The notes under the pieces: model-generated
What the model was told of the DNA's origin: nothing
What the model saw: only the letters and a program-made list of their open reading frames with translations
Database searches by the model: none
From: Gammaproteobacteria bacterium
GTDB lineage: Bacteria; Pseudomonadota; Gammaproteobacteria; Arenicellales; Poriferihabitantaceae
NCBI GenBank assembly: GCA_009841725.1
Contig: VYGS01000094.1
Coordinates: 67,114-104,083, forward strand
Direction: 5' to 3'
DNA: 36,970 bases
In this document: one piece after another, positions 24,535 through 32,887 of the stretch
Layout of the letters: every line of letters begins with the position of its first letter
How positions within the stretch are numbered: position 1 is the stretch's first letter
Program-made: the position numbers and the translations under genes

Positions 24535-25953
24535 CTATTCCTGATAATAGTAGTCGTACCGTGTCAGAATGTCATCCGTAAACACCCATGCCTCATGATG
24601 GGTCAGAACGCTGTCATCCGGGATCACGATCCGGGTGTACAACTGCTTTCCGAGCTGTTCCCTGAGCCGTTGCAGACTCTCGTGAAGCTCGCCCTTTGTC
24701 ACCGCCCTGGCAACCTCTTGGCCCGGCTCGCGAATCCGGTACTGAAATTCGAACCCGATCTTGTCGAAGTAGACGGTCACCACTTCTTTTCCGGCATCTG
24801 ACCTTGCTGGCCGAATCAGGTTCCGGTACTGTTCGTCCAGGCTGTGGTATTCCTCCTGAAGGGTTCGATACTGCAGGGCCGAACGATCGATCTCGTCCTC
24901 CAGATCGATAATCTCGAGCTCTCTCAGCCTGAGCAGGCTTTTCAGCGTCGCGATCTGCTCGGCCGTCATCCGGTACTCTTCAGCCTGAAGTTCCCGTGCG
25001 GCAACGTGTTCGCTGATCTCCTCTTTCAAGTCCCGGTTGAGCAATTCGGACCGGTCGAGCAATTCCTGGACTCCGGCAAGCTGTATCGAAACGATGTCAA
25101 GCTTTTCATCAAGGGTTTCACGCTGCCTGGTCAATGACTCGATGGTTTCGCTGGAGGCGAGCTCCAGCCCGGCAAGCTGCTGCACCAGATCATCAAGCTG
25201 GGTCCTGAGCCCCTCGTTACTCAGAATCAGCTCTTCGACCCTTTCCTTCGAGAGTTGCTCGCTCTCGATCAATTCGCCAATCCTCCTTTCGGATTCCCGC
25301 TTCTCGGCGAGCAGCTGCTGTTCGGTCTCCAGTTGGCTGGCGAGGTGCTCCGAGAGGCGGTCGATCCTGTTCTCCAGCGCCGCGTTGGACTCGGTCAACC
25401 CTTCGATTCTTTCTCTGGATTGTTGCTCGCTCGCCTGCAATTCGGCCAGACGCCCCTTGGATTCCCGCATCTCGGCAATCAGCTGAAGTTCGCTTTCCTG
25501 CAGCTTGTCTACCTGTTTCTCCACCTCCTCCTTCTCGCCTGCCAAACGGGCGACCCGCTGCTCCACTTCCGCCTTTTCGTCGGCCAGGCGGGCAGACGAT
25601 GTTTCCAGATCGTCCTTCAGCCTCTTGAGGCCGGACACCTCGTTTTGCAGGACGTCCACTCGAGACTGTTCCGACTGCAATTCCTCGTGCAGGACATTCC
25701 GCTCAATTTGCACCTGATCCAGCTGCATTCGCAAACTGTCCCGGGCCATTTCCGCCTGCTCCTGATCGGATTGCGTAATCAGCAGCTCCCTGGACAGATC
25801 GAGCTTCTGCACCATGATCACGGCCAGCGCCATCAGAAATATCATGACGATGACGGCCATGATATCGGTAAAGGACGGCCAGACGCTTTCGTCTCCGATC
25901 CCCCGAGTACTGTGCCCGATTCGGATATCGGGAAAGCCGGAGTGTTCAGCCAT
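24535..25953 (-). CDS. MotB/ZorB-like motor partner: one TM helix, long coiled coil, unknown C-terminal domain
   Basis: 472 aa. Residues 1-25 precede a single membrane helix (about 26-49, [20 protein letters not shown]). Asp30 sits near its start, where MotB, ExbD and ZorB carry the ion-binding Asp. Residues 50-385 are almost pure heptad coiled coil rich in Glu, Leu, Arg and Gln. It includes a 14-residue tandem ([28 protein letters not shown]) and a 56-residue duplication (159-214 and 215-270). Residues about 388-472 form a globular tail ([21 protein letters not shown] ... [19 protein letters not shown] in short pieces) that I do not recognise; no OmpA peptidoglycan motif is evident. ATG 25953 overlaps the channel gene by 8 nt, so the two subunits are coupled. 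I infer an ion-driven motor; no function can be named. Confidence 0.72.
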   Translation of the reverse strand: MAEHSGFPDIRIGHSTRGIGDESVWPSFTDIMAVIVMIFLMALAVIMVQKLDLSRELLITQSDQEQAEMARDSLRMQLDQVQIERNVLHEELQSEQSRVDVLQNEVSGLKRLKDDLETSSARLADEKAEVEQRVARLAGEKEEVEKQVDKLQESELQLIAEMRESKGRLAELQASEQQSRERIEGLTESNAALENRIDRLSEHLASQLETEQQLLAEKRESERRIGELIESEQLSKERVEELILSNEGLRTQLDDLVQQLAGLELASSETIESLTRQRETLDEKLDIVSIQLAGVQELLDRSELLNRDLKEEISEHVAARELQAEEYRMTAEQIATLKSLLRLRELEIIDLEDEIDRSALQYRTLQEEYHSLDEQYRNLIRPARSDAGKEVVTVYFDKIGFEFQYRIREPGQEVARAVTKGELHESLQRLREQLGKQLYTRIVIPDDSVLTHHEAWVFTDDILTRYDYYYQE

Positions 25954-26977
25954 GCGAATCTTTTTCGCCTGACCCGATCCTGAAACCCCGCTGCAGCAAA
26001 TCGATCACCTCATCCAGACGTTCCCCGCTCTGCTCGAGATGATGACTGTTGATCTGGATCAATTTCTGCATGGCCACAATGTGCTCGACAAGCTGTTGAT
26101 CGAGCTGGGGCCGTGTCTTGTCGGTCAGGATTTCAGCGGCCGCACCGAGTTCCTGCGCGGCATCAGTGTGCCGTTTCCTGGACTCGTCCAGCTCCCGCAT
26201 CAGCGATATCGACTCCTCGACAAGTCCGGACAGCGTATCCGTCTCGCCCGCTCCCACATGGCGCACCATGACCGTAGCGGTCAATTCCTCCAGTCTGCTG
26301 ATGAGATAGGTCTGGGTATCGGTCAGCTTGATGAAGAAATATCCGAAGAACAGGTAAGCGACAATTGCCGTCAAGGTCGTCGACAAAGCCGTCGACATAC
26401 CGAAAATCATGACACCCAGGCTGCTTTCCTGTGCGACAGACTGTTCGAAAACACTGGTTCCGGTATTGTCGATCTGGAGAAGTTCGGATGCGCCCAGCAG
26501 GGACATTGAAAGGGAAATGATCGTCCCGAACACGCCGGTCAGGATCAGCACGTTGTGCACGAATTTCAGAAAGCTGTTGCGACTCGATTCTGCTGCCAGC
26601 AATGTGGCGGCCAATGCGCTCTGGTTGACGCGGACACCCTCCTTGACGGCCCGGCTGAGAATCCGGTAGCGCGCCGCCACCATGCCGTTTTCATCCAGGC
26701 CCGTCAGCGCATGCCTGTCCGCATGGACATTCTCTTCGAATTGCCTGATATCCTGCTCCTGGGACTGATAGTCGTAAAACCGGAAGATCAGTTGCAGCAA
26801 GCCGCCCAGGAACAGGACGAGTATCCCGCCGTTGACAACCATGCCCACCGCGTTCACCTGGTTTGCAACATAAATCTGGTACAGAACGTCTCTCTGCCAC
26901 AGGCAGATCACAACCAGCAGGCCGAGAAGAGTGGCCATCCGAATGAGGATGGTTCGAGTGTAGTTTTGAGTGTTCAA
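25946..26977 (-). CDS. MotA/TolQ/ExbB-like proton channel subunit
   Basis: 343 aa with four predicted membrane helices at about 14-28, 47-68, 142-165 and 190-217, and a cytoplasmic loop between helices 2 and 3. Helix 3 carries GVFGTIISLSMSL and helix 4 carries GMSTALSTTLTAIVAYLFF. These match the GLLGTV and A-x-x-T-T-x-G patterns of the ExbB/TolQ/MotA pore helices. A C-terminal helical tail (about 250-335) should be cytoplasmic. The start is TTG 26977 in the ORF track; ATG 26938 would start inside helix 1 and is less likely. It is the first gene of a transcript with its own promoter at about 27061, after the mnmE terminator. Confidence 0.82.
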   Translation of the reverse strand: MNTQNYTRTILIRMATLLGLLVVICLWQRDVLYQIYVANQVNAVGMVVNGGILVLFLGGLLQLIFRFYDYQSQEQDIRQFEENVHADRHALTGLDENGMVAARYRILSRAVKEGVRVNQSALAATLLAAESSRNSFLKFVHNVLILTGVFGTIISLSMSLLGASELLQIDNTGTSVFEQSVAQESSLGVMIFGMSTALSTTLTAIVAYLFFGYFFIKLTDTQTYLISRLEELTATVMVRHVGAGETDTLSGLVEESISLMRELDESRKRHTDAAQELGAAAEILTDKTRPQLDQQLVEHIVAMQKLIQINSHHLEQSGERLDEVIDLLQRGFRIGSGEKDSHG

Positions 26978-27060
26978 CGCATTCGTGCCCGGTCGATGTT
27001 GGAGCCAACGGTCGGAAAACCGGAGGTGCAGGCCGCTTTTTCAGACTCGATCCCTAGCAA

Positions 27061-27090
27061 ATTATATCTCCAAACTCGACAGAATATGAA
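27061..27090 (-). promoter_or_regulatory. Promoter of the motor module (and probably mnmG)
   Basis: A perfect minus-strand TATAAT (plus 27061-27066), preceded by ATTCTGTCGA about 15 nt upstream instead of a good -35. Transcription would begin near 27054, giving a 75-80-nt leader before the TTG at 26977. The same ATTCTGTCGA and AGATATAAT words occur before the DUF484 gene. Confidence 0.5.
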
Positions 27091-27113
27091 AATGCCCGGA
27101 AAGCGCCTTCCGG
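27088..27113 (-). terminator. Intrinsic terminator after mnmE
   Basis: On the minus strand, 4 nt past the mnmE stop, CCGGAAGG/CTTTCCGG (27113-27096) forms an 8-bp stem with one G-U pair and a tight loop, followed by GCATTTTC. The T-run is short but present. It separates mnmE from the motor transcript. Confidence 0.55.
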
Positions 27114-27117
27114 CCGA

Positions 27118-28452
27118 CTATTTTCCGATGCAAAACGAACTGAAAATCATGCCCAGCAGCTCATCGCTCGACACGGCACCGGTGATTTCTCCCAACGCCC
27201 GGTGACAGGCCGCCATATCCTCGGCCAGAAGCTCGCCGGCCCGGTGGTCGCGCATCTGCTCGATGCCGGAATCGAGAAATTCCCTGGCCCTGCCCAGAGC
27301 GTCAATGTGCCGCTGGCGCGCCATCAAGGGGCTTTCCTGCTTCTCCGTATAGCCGACTGCCGACTTGAGCCTTTCCTTCAGCAGGTCAATACCCTGTCCG
27401 GTCAGCGCCGATATGCACACTTCCGACGGATCGTCGGATTGCTGGCGGCGACTGATGTCGATCTTGTTCCGCACAAGCAGGGTCGGCAGATGCCGATGGG
27501 CGACGATCATCCTTTCAATCTCTTTCTGGCCGGTTGCGGCGTCGTCGACGACAAGCAGGACCATGTCCGCTTCTTCTTGGGCGAGCCGGGCCCGCCTGAC
27601 CCCTTCTGCCTCGATGGCATCAAGGGTGTCCCGGATCCCGGCCGTATCGACGATCTCCATCGGTATGCCGTCCAGATCGATGATCTGCTCCAGGGTGTCC
27701 CGGGTCGTACCGGGGATGTCGCTGACGATTGCCCGGTCTTCCCGGCCGAGGGCATTCAGCAGGCTTGATTTCCCGGCATTGGGAAGGCCGGTCAGCACGA
27801 CCTTCAGTCCGTCCCGCAGAAGCCGGCCTTGCTGCATGCGCGCCTGGATCCTGTCGAATTGCCTGCCGAGCTGCTGTACGCGTTCGAGCGCTCCCAGTTC
27901 GGTCAAAAAATCGATTTCCTCTTCCGGGAAGTCGATAGACGCCTCGATCAGCACTCGCAACTCGGCGACGGCATCCGCCAGCTTCCCGATGTCCCGGGAC
28001 AGTTCGCCCTTCAGCGAGCGCATCGCGGAACGCGCCGCCGATTCGGTATGGCTGTTGATCAAATCCGCAACCGCCTCGGCCTGCGCCAGATCCATGCGGC
28101 CGTTGAGGAAGGCCCTCTTGCTGAATTCTCCGGGCTCTGCAGGTCTCGCCCCGAGTTGCAGGCAGCGCCGAACGATCAGGCTCAGTGTCACCGGGCTGCC
28201 ATGCCCCTGGAACTCCAGCACATCTTCGCCGGTGTAACTGTGGGGGGCGGCGAACAGCAAGGCGATACCGTTGTCGATGGGGCTCGCGTCCCGGTCCAGG
28301 AAGGAGCAGTATCTTGCCCGGCCGGGATCCGGTCTTGCGGACAACGCGGTGTGTGCGATGGAATCGACTTCGGGTCCGGACAGCCGGACAATGCCGATTC
28401 CGCCTTGCCCGGGAGGCGTGGCGATGGCTACGATCGTTTCACGAGAATCCAA
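27118..28452 (-). CDS. mnmE: MnmE (TrmE), tRNA-modifying GTPase
   Basis: A potassium-activated GTPase that works with MnmG on wobble uridine. 444 aa. The N-terminal tetrahydrofolate-binding domain begins ETIVAIATPPGQGG; the G domain has GLPNAGKSS (222-230), DIPGTTRD, DTAGIRDT and NKID; and the C-terminus ends in CIGK, the catalytic Cys tail. The start codon is TTG 28452, chosen because the protein then aligns with the E. coli N-terminus (MSDNDTIVAQATPP). It lies 10 nt after the yidC stop. In many gammaproteobacteria mnmG follows directly; here the motor module is in between. Confidence 0.97.
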   Translation of the reverse strand: MDSRETIVAIATPPGQGGIGIVRLSGPEVDSIAHTALSARPDPGRARYCSFLDRDASPIDNGIALLFAAPHSYTGEDVLEFQGHGSPVTLSLIVRRCLQLGARPAEPGEFSKRAFLNGRMDLAQAEAVADLINSHTESAARSAMRSLKGELSRDIGKLADAVAELRVLIEASIDFPEEEIDFLTELGALERVQQLGRQFDRIQARMQQGRLLRDGLKVVLTGLPNAGKSSLLNALGREDRAIVSDIPGTTRDTLEQIIDLDGIPMEIVDTAGIRDTLDAIEAEGVRRARLAQEEADMVLLVVDDAATGQKEIERMIVAHRHLPTLLVRNKIDISRRQQSDDPSEVCISALTGQGIDLLKERLKSAVGYTEKQESPLMARQRHIDALGRAREFLDSGIEQMRDHRAGELLAEDMAACHRALGEITGAVSSDELLGMIFSSFCIGK

Positions 28453-28462
28453 GCCCGGTTGT

Positions 28463-30148
28463 TCAGTTGCCCGCGTACTTGCGGGTATTGTAGTACTGCT
28501 GGGCGATGGAAAGGATGTTGTTCACCACCCAGTAAAGGACCAGGCCGGCAGGGAACCACAGGAAGAAGATCGTGAACACGAACGGCAACGCCAGCATGAT
28601 TTTCTTCTGGATGGGATCGACCGGCGCCGGGTTCAGGAAATGCTGGATCAGCATGGATGCGCCCATGATGATCGGCAGCACGAAATAGGGGTCCGGCAAC
28701 GACAGATCGTTCAGCCAGCCCATGAAATCCGCCTGCCGCAACTCGACGCTTTCGAGCAACACCCAATACAGGGCTATGAACACCGGAATCTGAACCAGGA
28801 TCGGAAGGCAGCCGCCCGCCGGGTTGACCTTCTCCTCCTTGTACATCTTCATCATTTCCTGCTGAAACCGCTGCTTGTCGTCGCCATAGCGCTCCTTCAG
28901 CGTCGCCATCCTGGGCTGCAGCTTTTTCATCTTGGCCATGGACTTGTAGCTCGTGGCCGACAACGGATAGAACACGAGCTTGACCAGAACGGTGAGGAAG
29001 ATGATTGCCCAGCCCCAGTTGTTGGTGAATCCGTGAATTTTCTGCAGCAGCCAGAAGAGCGGCGAGGCAACGGGCGTCAGCCATCCGTAATCCACTGTCA
29101 GCTTGAGACCGGGCGCGCCCTGTTGATCAAGCCGGATCTGTTCCTTGGGACCGGCATAAAGCACGGCGTCCAGCTGTCCCGACTCGCCGGGCTGGATCGT
29201 TACCGGACGGAGCGTCTTGTAGCCGATTCGGTACTGTGGCTTGCCGCCGTTGCTCACGCCGGTGTAGAACTGGTAGTTGTCGGAACCCATCGGCAACCAG
29301 GCAACCACAAAATAATGCTGCATCATCGCCACCCATCCGGAGTCGGTGGTGATATCCAGCGGCTCGCTCCGCATCTCGTCGTAGTCGATCTTGTTGTACT
29401 TGTCCGCCTCGGTGTACACGGCGGCTCCGGTAAAACTGGGCAGCGCGCCCAGTATCCCCATGGTCCCGCCCGAGTCGATCTCCGTCTGCTTGAGATGACC
29501 GTAGACAAAACCGGTCCAGGGACGGTCCCCCGAATTGACCACCCTGAAGCGGGTTTCAATCCGATAGCTGTCCTTCCTGAACAGGAATACCTTCTGGTAC
29601 TGGATACCGTCCGGAGACGTCCAGTCCAGCGCCACCTCCATGCTTTCCCTGCCGGCCAGATCGTATGTGTCCTGATCGACGCTGTAGAGCACATTGTGAT
29701 TCGGATACTCTCCTTCACTCCCGATCAGCCCGCTCTGGGCCACGAACAAGTTGGAATTGTCCTTGAACATCAGCACGAACGGATCGTCCGGCGTGTCCAC
29801 GCTGACCGGGTGCTTTTTCAGCTCGACACGTGTCAGATCCCCGCCGCGGAGATCGATCTCGGCATTGATCAGATCGGTTGAAATCCGGATCAGGCGTCCC
29901 GGCGAATCCTCCGGTCCGGCGGGAACGTCCGTCTCGGGCGCGGCCGGCTCGTCCGGGGCGGTTCCGGCAGCAACCTCCGGGGCTTCGGGAACCTCCTCCA
30001 GGCTGACCCCGCCCGGCGTAACCGGGCTCTCTGCCTGTTCGGCACTCCCGTCGGCGTTGTAGTTTGCCTGGAAATCGAGCCACGACGTCCAGATCATCAT
30101 GAGCGTCAGCCCTAGGGCGATGAACAGCAGGATTCGTTGGAACTGCAT
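28463..30148 (-). CDS. yidC: YidC, inner-membrane protein insertase
   Basis: YidC/Oxa1 insertase that places membrane proteins in the inner membrane alone or with SecYEG. At 561 aa it is a full Gram-negative form: N-terminal membrane helix (about 4-22), an acidic Pro/Ala/Glu-rich linker (to about 85), a large periplasmic beta-sandwich domain, then the conserved five-helix core. The core has NNWGWAIIFLTVLVKLVFYPL, with Lys in the hydrophilic groove position, and MKMYKEEKVNPAGGCLPILVQIP (in part). It lies between yidD and mnmE in the standard order. Confidence 0.97.
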   Translation of the reverse strand: MQFQRILLFIALGLTLMMIWTSWLDFQANYNADGSAEQAESPVTPGGVSLEEVPEAPEVAAGTAPDEPAAPETDVPAGPEDSPGRLIRISTDLINAEIDLRGGDLTRVELKKHPVSVDTPDDPFVLMFKDNSNLFVAQSGLIGSEGEYPNHNVLYSVDQDTYDLAGRESMEVALDWTSPDGIQYQKVFLFRKDSYRIETRFRVVNSGDRPWTGFVYGHLKQTEIDSGGTMGILGALPSFTGAAVYTEADKYNKIDYDEMRSEPLDITTDSGWVAMMQHYFVVAWLPMGSDNYQFYTGVSNGGKPQYRIGYKTLRPVTIQPGESGQLDAVLYAGPKEQIRLDQQGAPGLKLTVDYGWLTPVASPLFWLLQKIHGFTNNWGWAIIFLTVLVKLVFYPLSATSYKSMAKMKKLQPRMATLKERYGDDKQRFQQEMMKMYKEEKVNPAGGCLPILVQIPVFIALYWVLLESVELRQADFMGWLNDLSLPDPYFVLPIIMGASMLIQHFLNPAPVDPIQKKIMLALPFVFTIFFLWFPAGLVLYWVVNNILSIAQQYYNTRKYAGN

Positions 30149-30164
30149 GGCCTGGCAATCCGGT

Positions 30165-30425
30165 TTACGCCCGTTCCCGGCCCGGCATCGCTTCCGGTAC
30201 GGGATCGTAGCCCCCCTCGTTCCAGGGGTGGCAACGGGCGATCCGGGTCACGGACAGGGCCGTTCCCTTCAATGCCCCGTACCGGTCAATCGCCTCCATC
30301 GCGTAACGTGAGCAACAGGGATAGAACCTGCAGTTTCGACCCAGATAGGGGCTGATGGCCAACTGATACAGGCGAATCAGTCCCAGCAGACATCGGCGTG
30401 GAAGATCTATCCTCGGTTCTGGCAT
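30165..30425 (-). CDS. yidD: YidD, membrane protein insertion efficiency factor
   Basis: A small (86 aa) amphipathic membrane-associated protein that assists Yid[30 protein letters not shown] and [12 protein letters not shown] are the family hallmarks (shown here in part: [29 protein letters not shown]). The ORF track runs to 30641 in the rnpA region; the family start is [11 protein letters not shown] at ATG 30425, overlapping rnpA by 19 nt. It ends in TAA 16 nt before yidC. Confidence 0.95.
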   Translation of the reverse strand: MPEPRIDLPRRCLLGLIRLYQLAISPYLGRNCRFYPCCSRYAMEAIDRYGALKGTALSVTRIARCHPWNEGGYDPVPEAMPGRERA

Positions 30426-30772
30426 TTTGCTCGGCTGATCTCCAGCAATCGTGTGAGTTCCTGTTTCAATACCGAATTGTCCTGATCGGATCCCCCCGGT
30501 CTGGCCACCACCACATAGTCCATGTCCGGCAATTCGCCCTGGCCAAGTCGGAATGTTTCGCGAATCTGGCGTTTTATCCGGTTTCTCTGTACCGCCTTTT
30601 TGCTGACCTTTCTTGAAACCACCAGTCCCAGCCTTGCACAACCGGTCCGGTTGTGGGCAGCATGAACACTGAAGTACCGCCCATGCACGGAAACCTTGTC
30701 GCGAAAAACCGCTTCAAACGAAGTGCCGTCAACGATTCTTTGCCGGCGAGGCAGTCCCGTCGATTTTCGCAA
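30407..30772 (-). CDS. rnpA: RnpA, protein component of ribonuclease P
   Basis: The protein cofactor of RNase P, which matures tRNA 5' ends. 121 aa, usual size. The RNR signature appears as [13 protein letters not shown] (about 63-75), preceded by [14 protein letters not shown]. The apparent start is TTG 30772, 14 nt after the rpmH stop, with no strong ribosome site, so translation may be coupled to rpmH. Its 3' end overlaps yidD. Confidence 0.95.
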   Translation of the reverse strand: MRKSTGLPRRQRIVDGTSFEAVFRDKVSVHGRYFSVHAAHNRTGCARLGLVVSRKVSKKAVQRNRIKRQIRETFRLGQGELPDMDYVVVARPGGSDQDNSVLKQELTRLLEISRAKCQNRG

Positions 30773-30786
30773 CTCGAGCGGAGAAT

Positions 30787-30921
30787 TCAGGCACTCAGAC
30801 GGACACGTCCCTTGGCGCGCCTGGCGTTGATGACCGCGCGTCCTGCCCGGGTGCGCATGCGCTGCCTGAAACCATGGGTCCGCTTGCGCTTGATGTTACT
30901 GGGCTGAAATGTTCGTTTCAT
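30787..30921 (-). CDS. rpmH: Ribosomal protein L34
   Basis: Too short for the ORF track. Hand translation from ATG 30921 gives 44 residues, [18 protein letters not shown] followed by [20 protein letters not shown], ending RVRLSA and TGA. This is a textbook L34 of the large ribosomal subunit. It is the first gene of the rpmH-rnpA-yidD-yidC-mnmE unit. Confidence 0.98.
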   Translation of the reverse strand: MKRTFQPSNIKRKRTHGFRQRMRTRAGRAVINARRAKGRVRLSA

Positions 30922-31247
30922 GACTGATTGGTGGAACAGAGTGTCAACATGAAGGGATATTGGATTGTACTGATCCGGAGCGGAATTTCAAGAGTGGGAG
31001 AAAGCGGAAAGGAACTGCCGACACAAGGAAAAAATACGAGAGGTTCGGAAAAAACCGACACGAGCCGGGAACCGTTTCCCGGGGAAGGACGAGAAAGCGA
31101 CCGGATCGGGGACCGATTTCGGGAGCGATGCGATTTTGCCGGTCCGCGGCCTTCGACCGCCAGACCGGCTCTTCGATCCCAGCCGGGATTCCAATCCGGT
31201 ATGTTGTAGAATTGCATGTCCAAGTCACGCCGCCCAATCCCGGTTCG
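30922..31247. other. 326-nt divergent region upstream of rpmH; no oriC seen
   Basis: No gene supported here; the plus-strand ORF extension to 30960 has Arg/Lys-rich low-complexity translation and no family resemblance. In many gammaproteobacteria this position lies next to dnaA and the origin. I searched by eye for TTATNCACA-type DnaA boxes on both strands and found none. It holds the rpmH promoter (separate entry) and, at 31207-31212, TAGAAT, a possible -10 for the rightward small gene. Confidence 0.55.
30964..30991 (-). promoter_or_regulatory. Promoter of the rpmH-rnpA-yidD-yidC-mnmE unit
   Basis: Minus strand TTGAAA (plus 30986-30991), 16 nt, TACAAT (30964-30969): 5/6 matches to the sigma-70 -10 and 4/6 to the -35. 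It would give a leader of about 35-40 nt before the rpmH ATG. Confidence 0.6.
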
Positions 31248-31604
31248 ATGTCCACGGATTTCACCCAAACGGAACTGCACCGCATTCGTGAGATGCTGAC
31301 CCAGCGCTATCGCAAGGAGGTCGAGGTTCAGCTCGCCGACTGCGAACTCAGCCTGGACATGGGCGAGACGGAACCGATGAGCTGTCCGACCGTTTTCTGG
31401 CACGAGCGCGACGCGAATTTCGTGGTTTTCAAGATCAGCCCTTTCCGATTCCGGTCGCAGTTCTTCTACTCGCCACACGAACAGTACGGTACCGGAATCG
31501 ACGAGTTCAACGACCTTGATCAACGCGTCGCGGCATTGCTGCAAACCCAGTCGGACCACGAACGGGAGCACCGCGGCATGAATCCGCCGACAGAGAACAC
31601 ATAA
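31248..31604 (+). CDS. Small conserved-looking protein of unknown function upstream of PPi-PFK
   Basis: 118 aa from ATG 31248 (the ORF track runs further upstream to 30960, which I reject). It starts MSTDFTQTELHRIREMLTQRY, an amphipathic helix, followed by a mixed domain containing CPTVFWHERDANFVVFKISPF and a C-terminal acidic/polar tail. No signal peptide or membrane segment. I do not recognise a family. It is 23 nt from the phosphofructokinase gene and on the same strand, so the two are likely cotranscribed. The clean codon structure and the operon position argue that it is a real gene. Confidence 0.7.
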   Translation: MSTDFTQTELHRIREMLTQRYRKEVEVQLADCELSLDMGETEPMSCPTVFWHERDANFVVFKISPFRFRSQFFYSPHEQYGTGIDEFNDLDQRVAALLQTQSDHEREHRGMNPPTENT

Positions 31605-31627
31605 TCCTTGGGAACCATAAGCCGACC

Positions 31628-32887
31628 ATGACCAGAAACGCGCTATACGCACAATCCGGCGGCGTGACAGCCGTGATCAATGCCAGTGCCTGCGGCATCA
31701 TCGAAACCGCCCGGAAACACAACGATCGAATCGGAAAGGTGTTCGCGGGGCGCAACGGGATCGTCGGGGTCCTGAAAGAAGACCTGATCGACACTTCCGT
31801 GGAATCGACGGATGCCATCTCCCGGCTTCGCAGCACCCCTTCCGGAGCCTTCGGCTCCTGCCGATACAAGCTGAAGAGCATCGAGGAGAGCAGACTGGCG
31901 TACGGAAGACTGATCGACGTCTTCGCGGCGCATGACATCGGCTATTTCTTCTACAACGGCGGCGGCGACTCGGCCGACACATGCCTCAAGATTGCCCGGC
32001 TTTCCCAGGACATGGGATACCCGGTCCAGGCCATTCACGTGCCGAAAACCGTTGACAACGATCTGCCCGAAACCGACAACTGCCCGGGATTCGGGTCGGC
32101 CGCAAAGTACATTGCCACATCCACCCTCGAAGCCAGCCTGGACGTCGCCTCGATGGCGATGTCCTCGACCAAGGTCTTCATCATTGAGGTGATGGGCCGT
32201 CACGCCGGGTGGATTGCCGCAGCGGGCGCCATGGCGTCGAGTGCGGAACATCCGATCCCCACGATCATCCTGTTTCCCGAAATCCCGTTCGACCGCGGGC
32301 GGTTCATCGACCGGGTCCGGGACGCTGTGTCATCCTCAGGCTATGCGACGGTTGTCGTCTCGGAAGGCCTTTCCGACGAAAACGGCCGGTTCCTGTCGGA
32401 CCAGGGGCTGACCGACGCCTTCGGTCACAAGCAGCTGGGCGGGGTTGCTCCAGCGCTCGCGGCAATGGTCATGCAAGAGACGGGATACAAGTACCACTGG
32501 GCCGTGGCCGACTATCTGCAGAGGTCGGCCCGGCACATTGCCTCGAAAACGGATGTGGAGCAGGCCTATGCGGTAGGCCGCGCGGCGGTCGAGATGGCAT
32601 TGGAGGGAGAGAATTCGGTCATGCCCTCCATCGTCAGGACAGACAATGATCCGTACCGGTGGGAAATCGGCAAGGCACGGCTCGAGGACGTGGCCAACAT
32701 CGAGAAAAAGATGCCGAGAGATTATATCGACGCGAGCGGCTACGGGATCACCCGGGCCTGCCGGGACTATCTCCGGCCACTGATGGAGGGCGAGGATTAT
32801 CCAGCCTATCGGAACGGCCTGCCGAACTACGTTCGACTCCAGAACGTTTCCGTGCCGAGAAAACTCGACACGGATTTCCGGATATAA
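31628..32887 (+). CDS. pfp: Pyrophosphate-dependent 6-phosphofructokinase
   Basis: Catalyses the reversible conversion of fructose 6-phosphate and PPi to fructose 1,6-bisphosphate and phosphate. 419 aa. The diagnostic positions are of the PPi type: GGGDS at 111-115 puts Asp114 where ATP enzymes have Gly (GGDGS), and PKTVDND at 139-145 puts Lys140 where ATP enzymes have Gly (PGTIDND). EVMGRHAGW is the sugar-phosphate-binding motif. Such enzymes in chemoautotrophic and methanotrophic gammaproteobacteria can also act on sedoheptulose phosphates. The neighbour, converging from the other side, is the membrane pyrophosphatase, the other half of a PPi economy. ATG 31628 is the only sensible start. 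Confidence 0.93.
   Translation: MTRNALYAQSGGVTAVINASACGIIETARKHNDRIGKVFAGRNGIVGVLKEDLIDTSVESTDAISRLRSTPSGAFGSCRYKLKSIEESRLAYGRLIDVFAAHDIGYFFYNGGGDSADTCLKIARLSQDMGYPVQAIHVPKTVDNDLPETDNCPGFGSAAKYIATSTLEASLDVASMAMSSTKVFIIEVMGRHAGWIAAAGAMASSAEHPIPTIILFPEIPFDRGRFIDRVRDAVSSSGYATVVVSEGLSDENGRFLSDQGLTDAFGHKQLGGVAPALAAMVMQETGYKYHWAVADYLQRSARHIASKTDVEQAYAVGRAAVEMALEGENSVMPSIVRTDNDPYRWEIGKARLEDVANIEKKMPRDYIDASGYGITRACRDYLRPLMEGEDYPAYRNGLPNYVRLQNVSVPRKLDTDFRI

Noticed and set aside
24535-26977. Zorya anti-phage system
   Set aside because: The ZorA/ZorB-like membrane motif is there, but the expected ZorC/ZorD or ZorE genes are not adjacent and the long tail is on the wrong subunit.
30922-31247. Replication origin next to rpmH
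   Set aside because: No DnaA-box-like 9-mers or AT-rich repeats were seen by eye, and dnaA/dnaN are absent.
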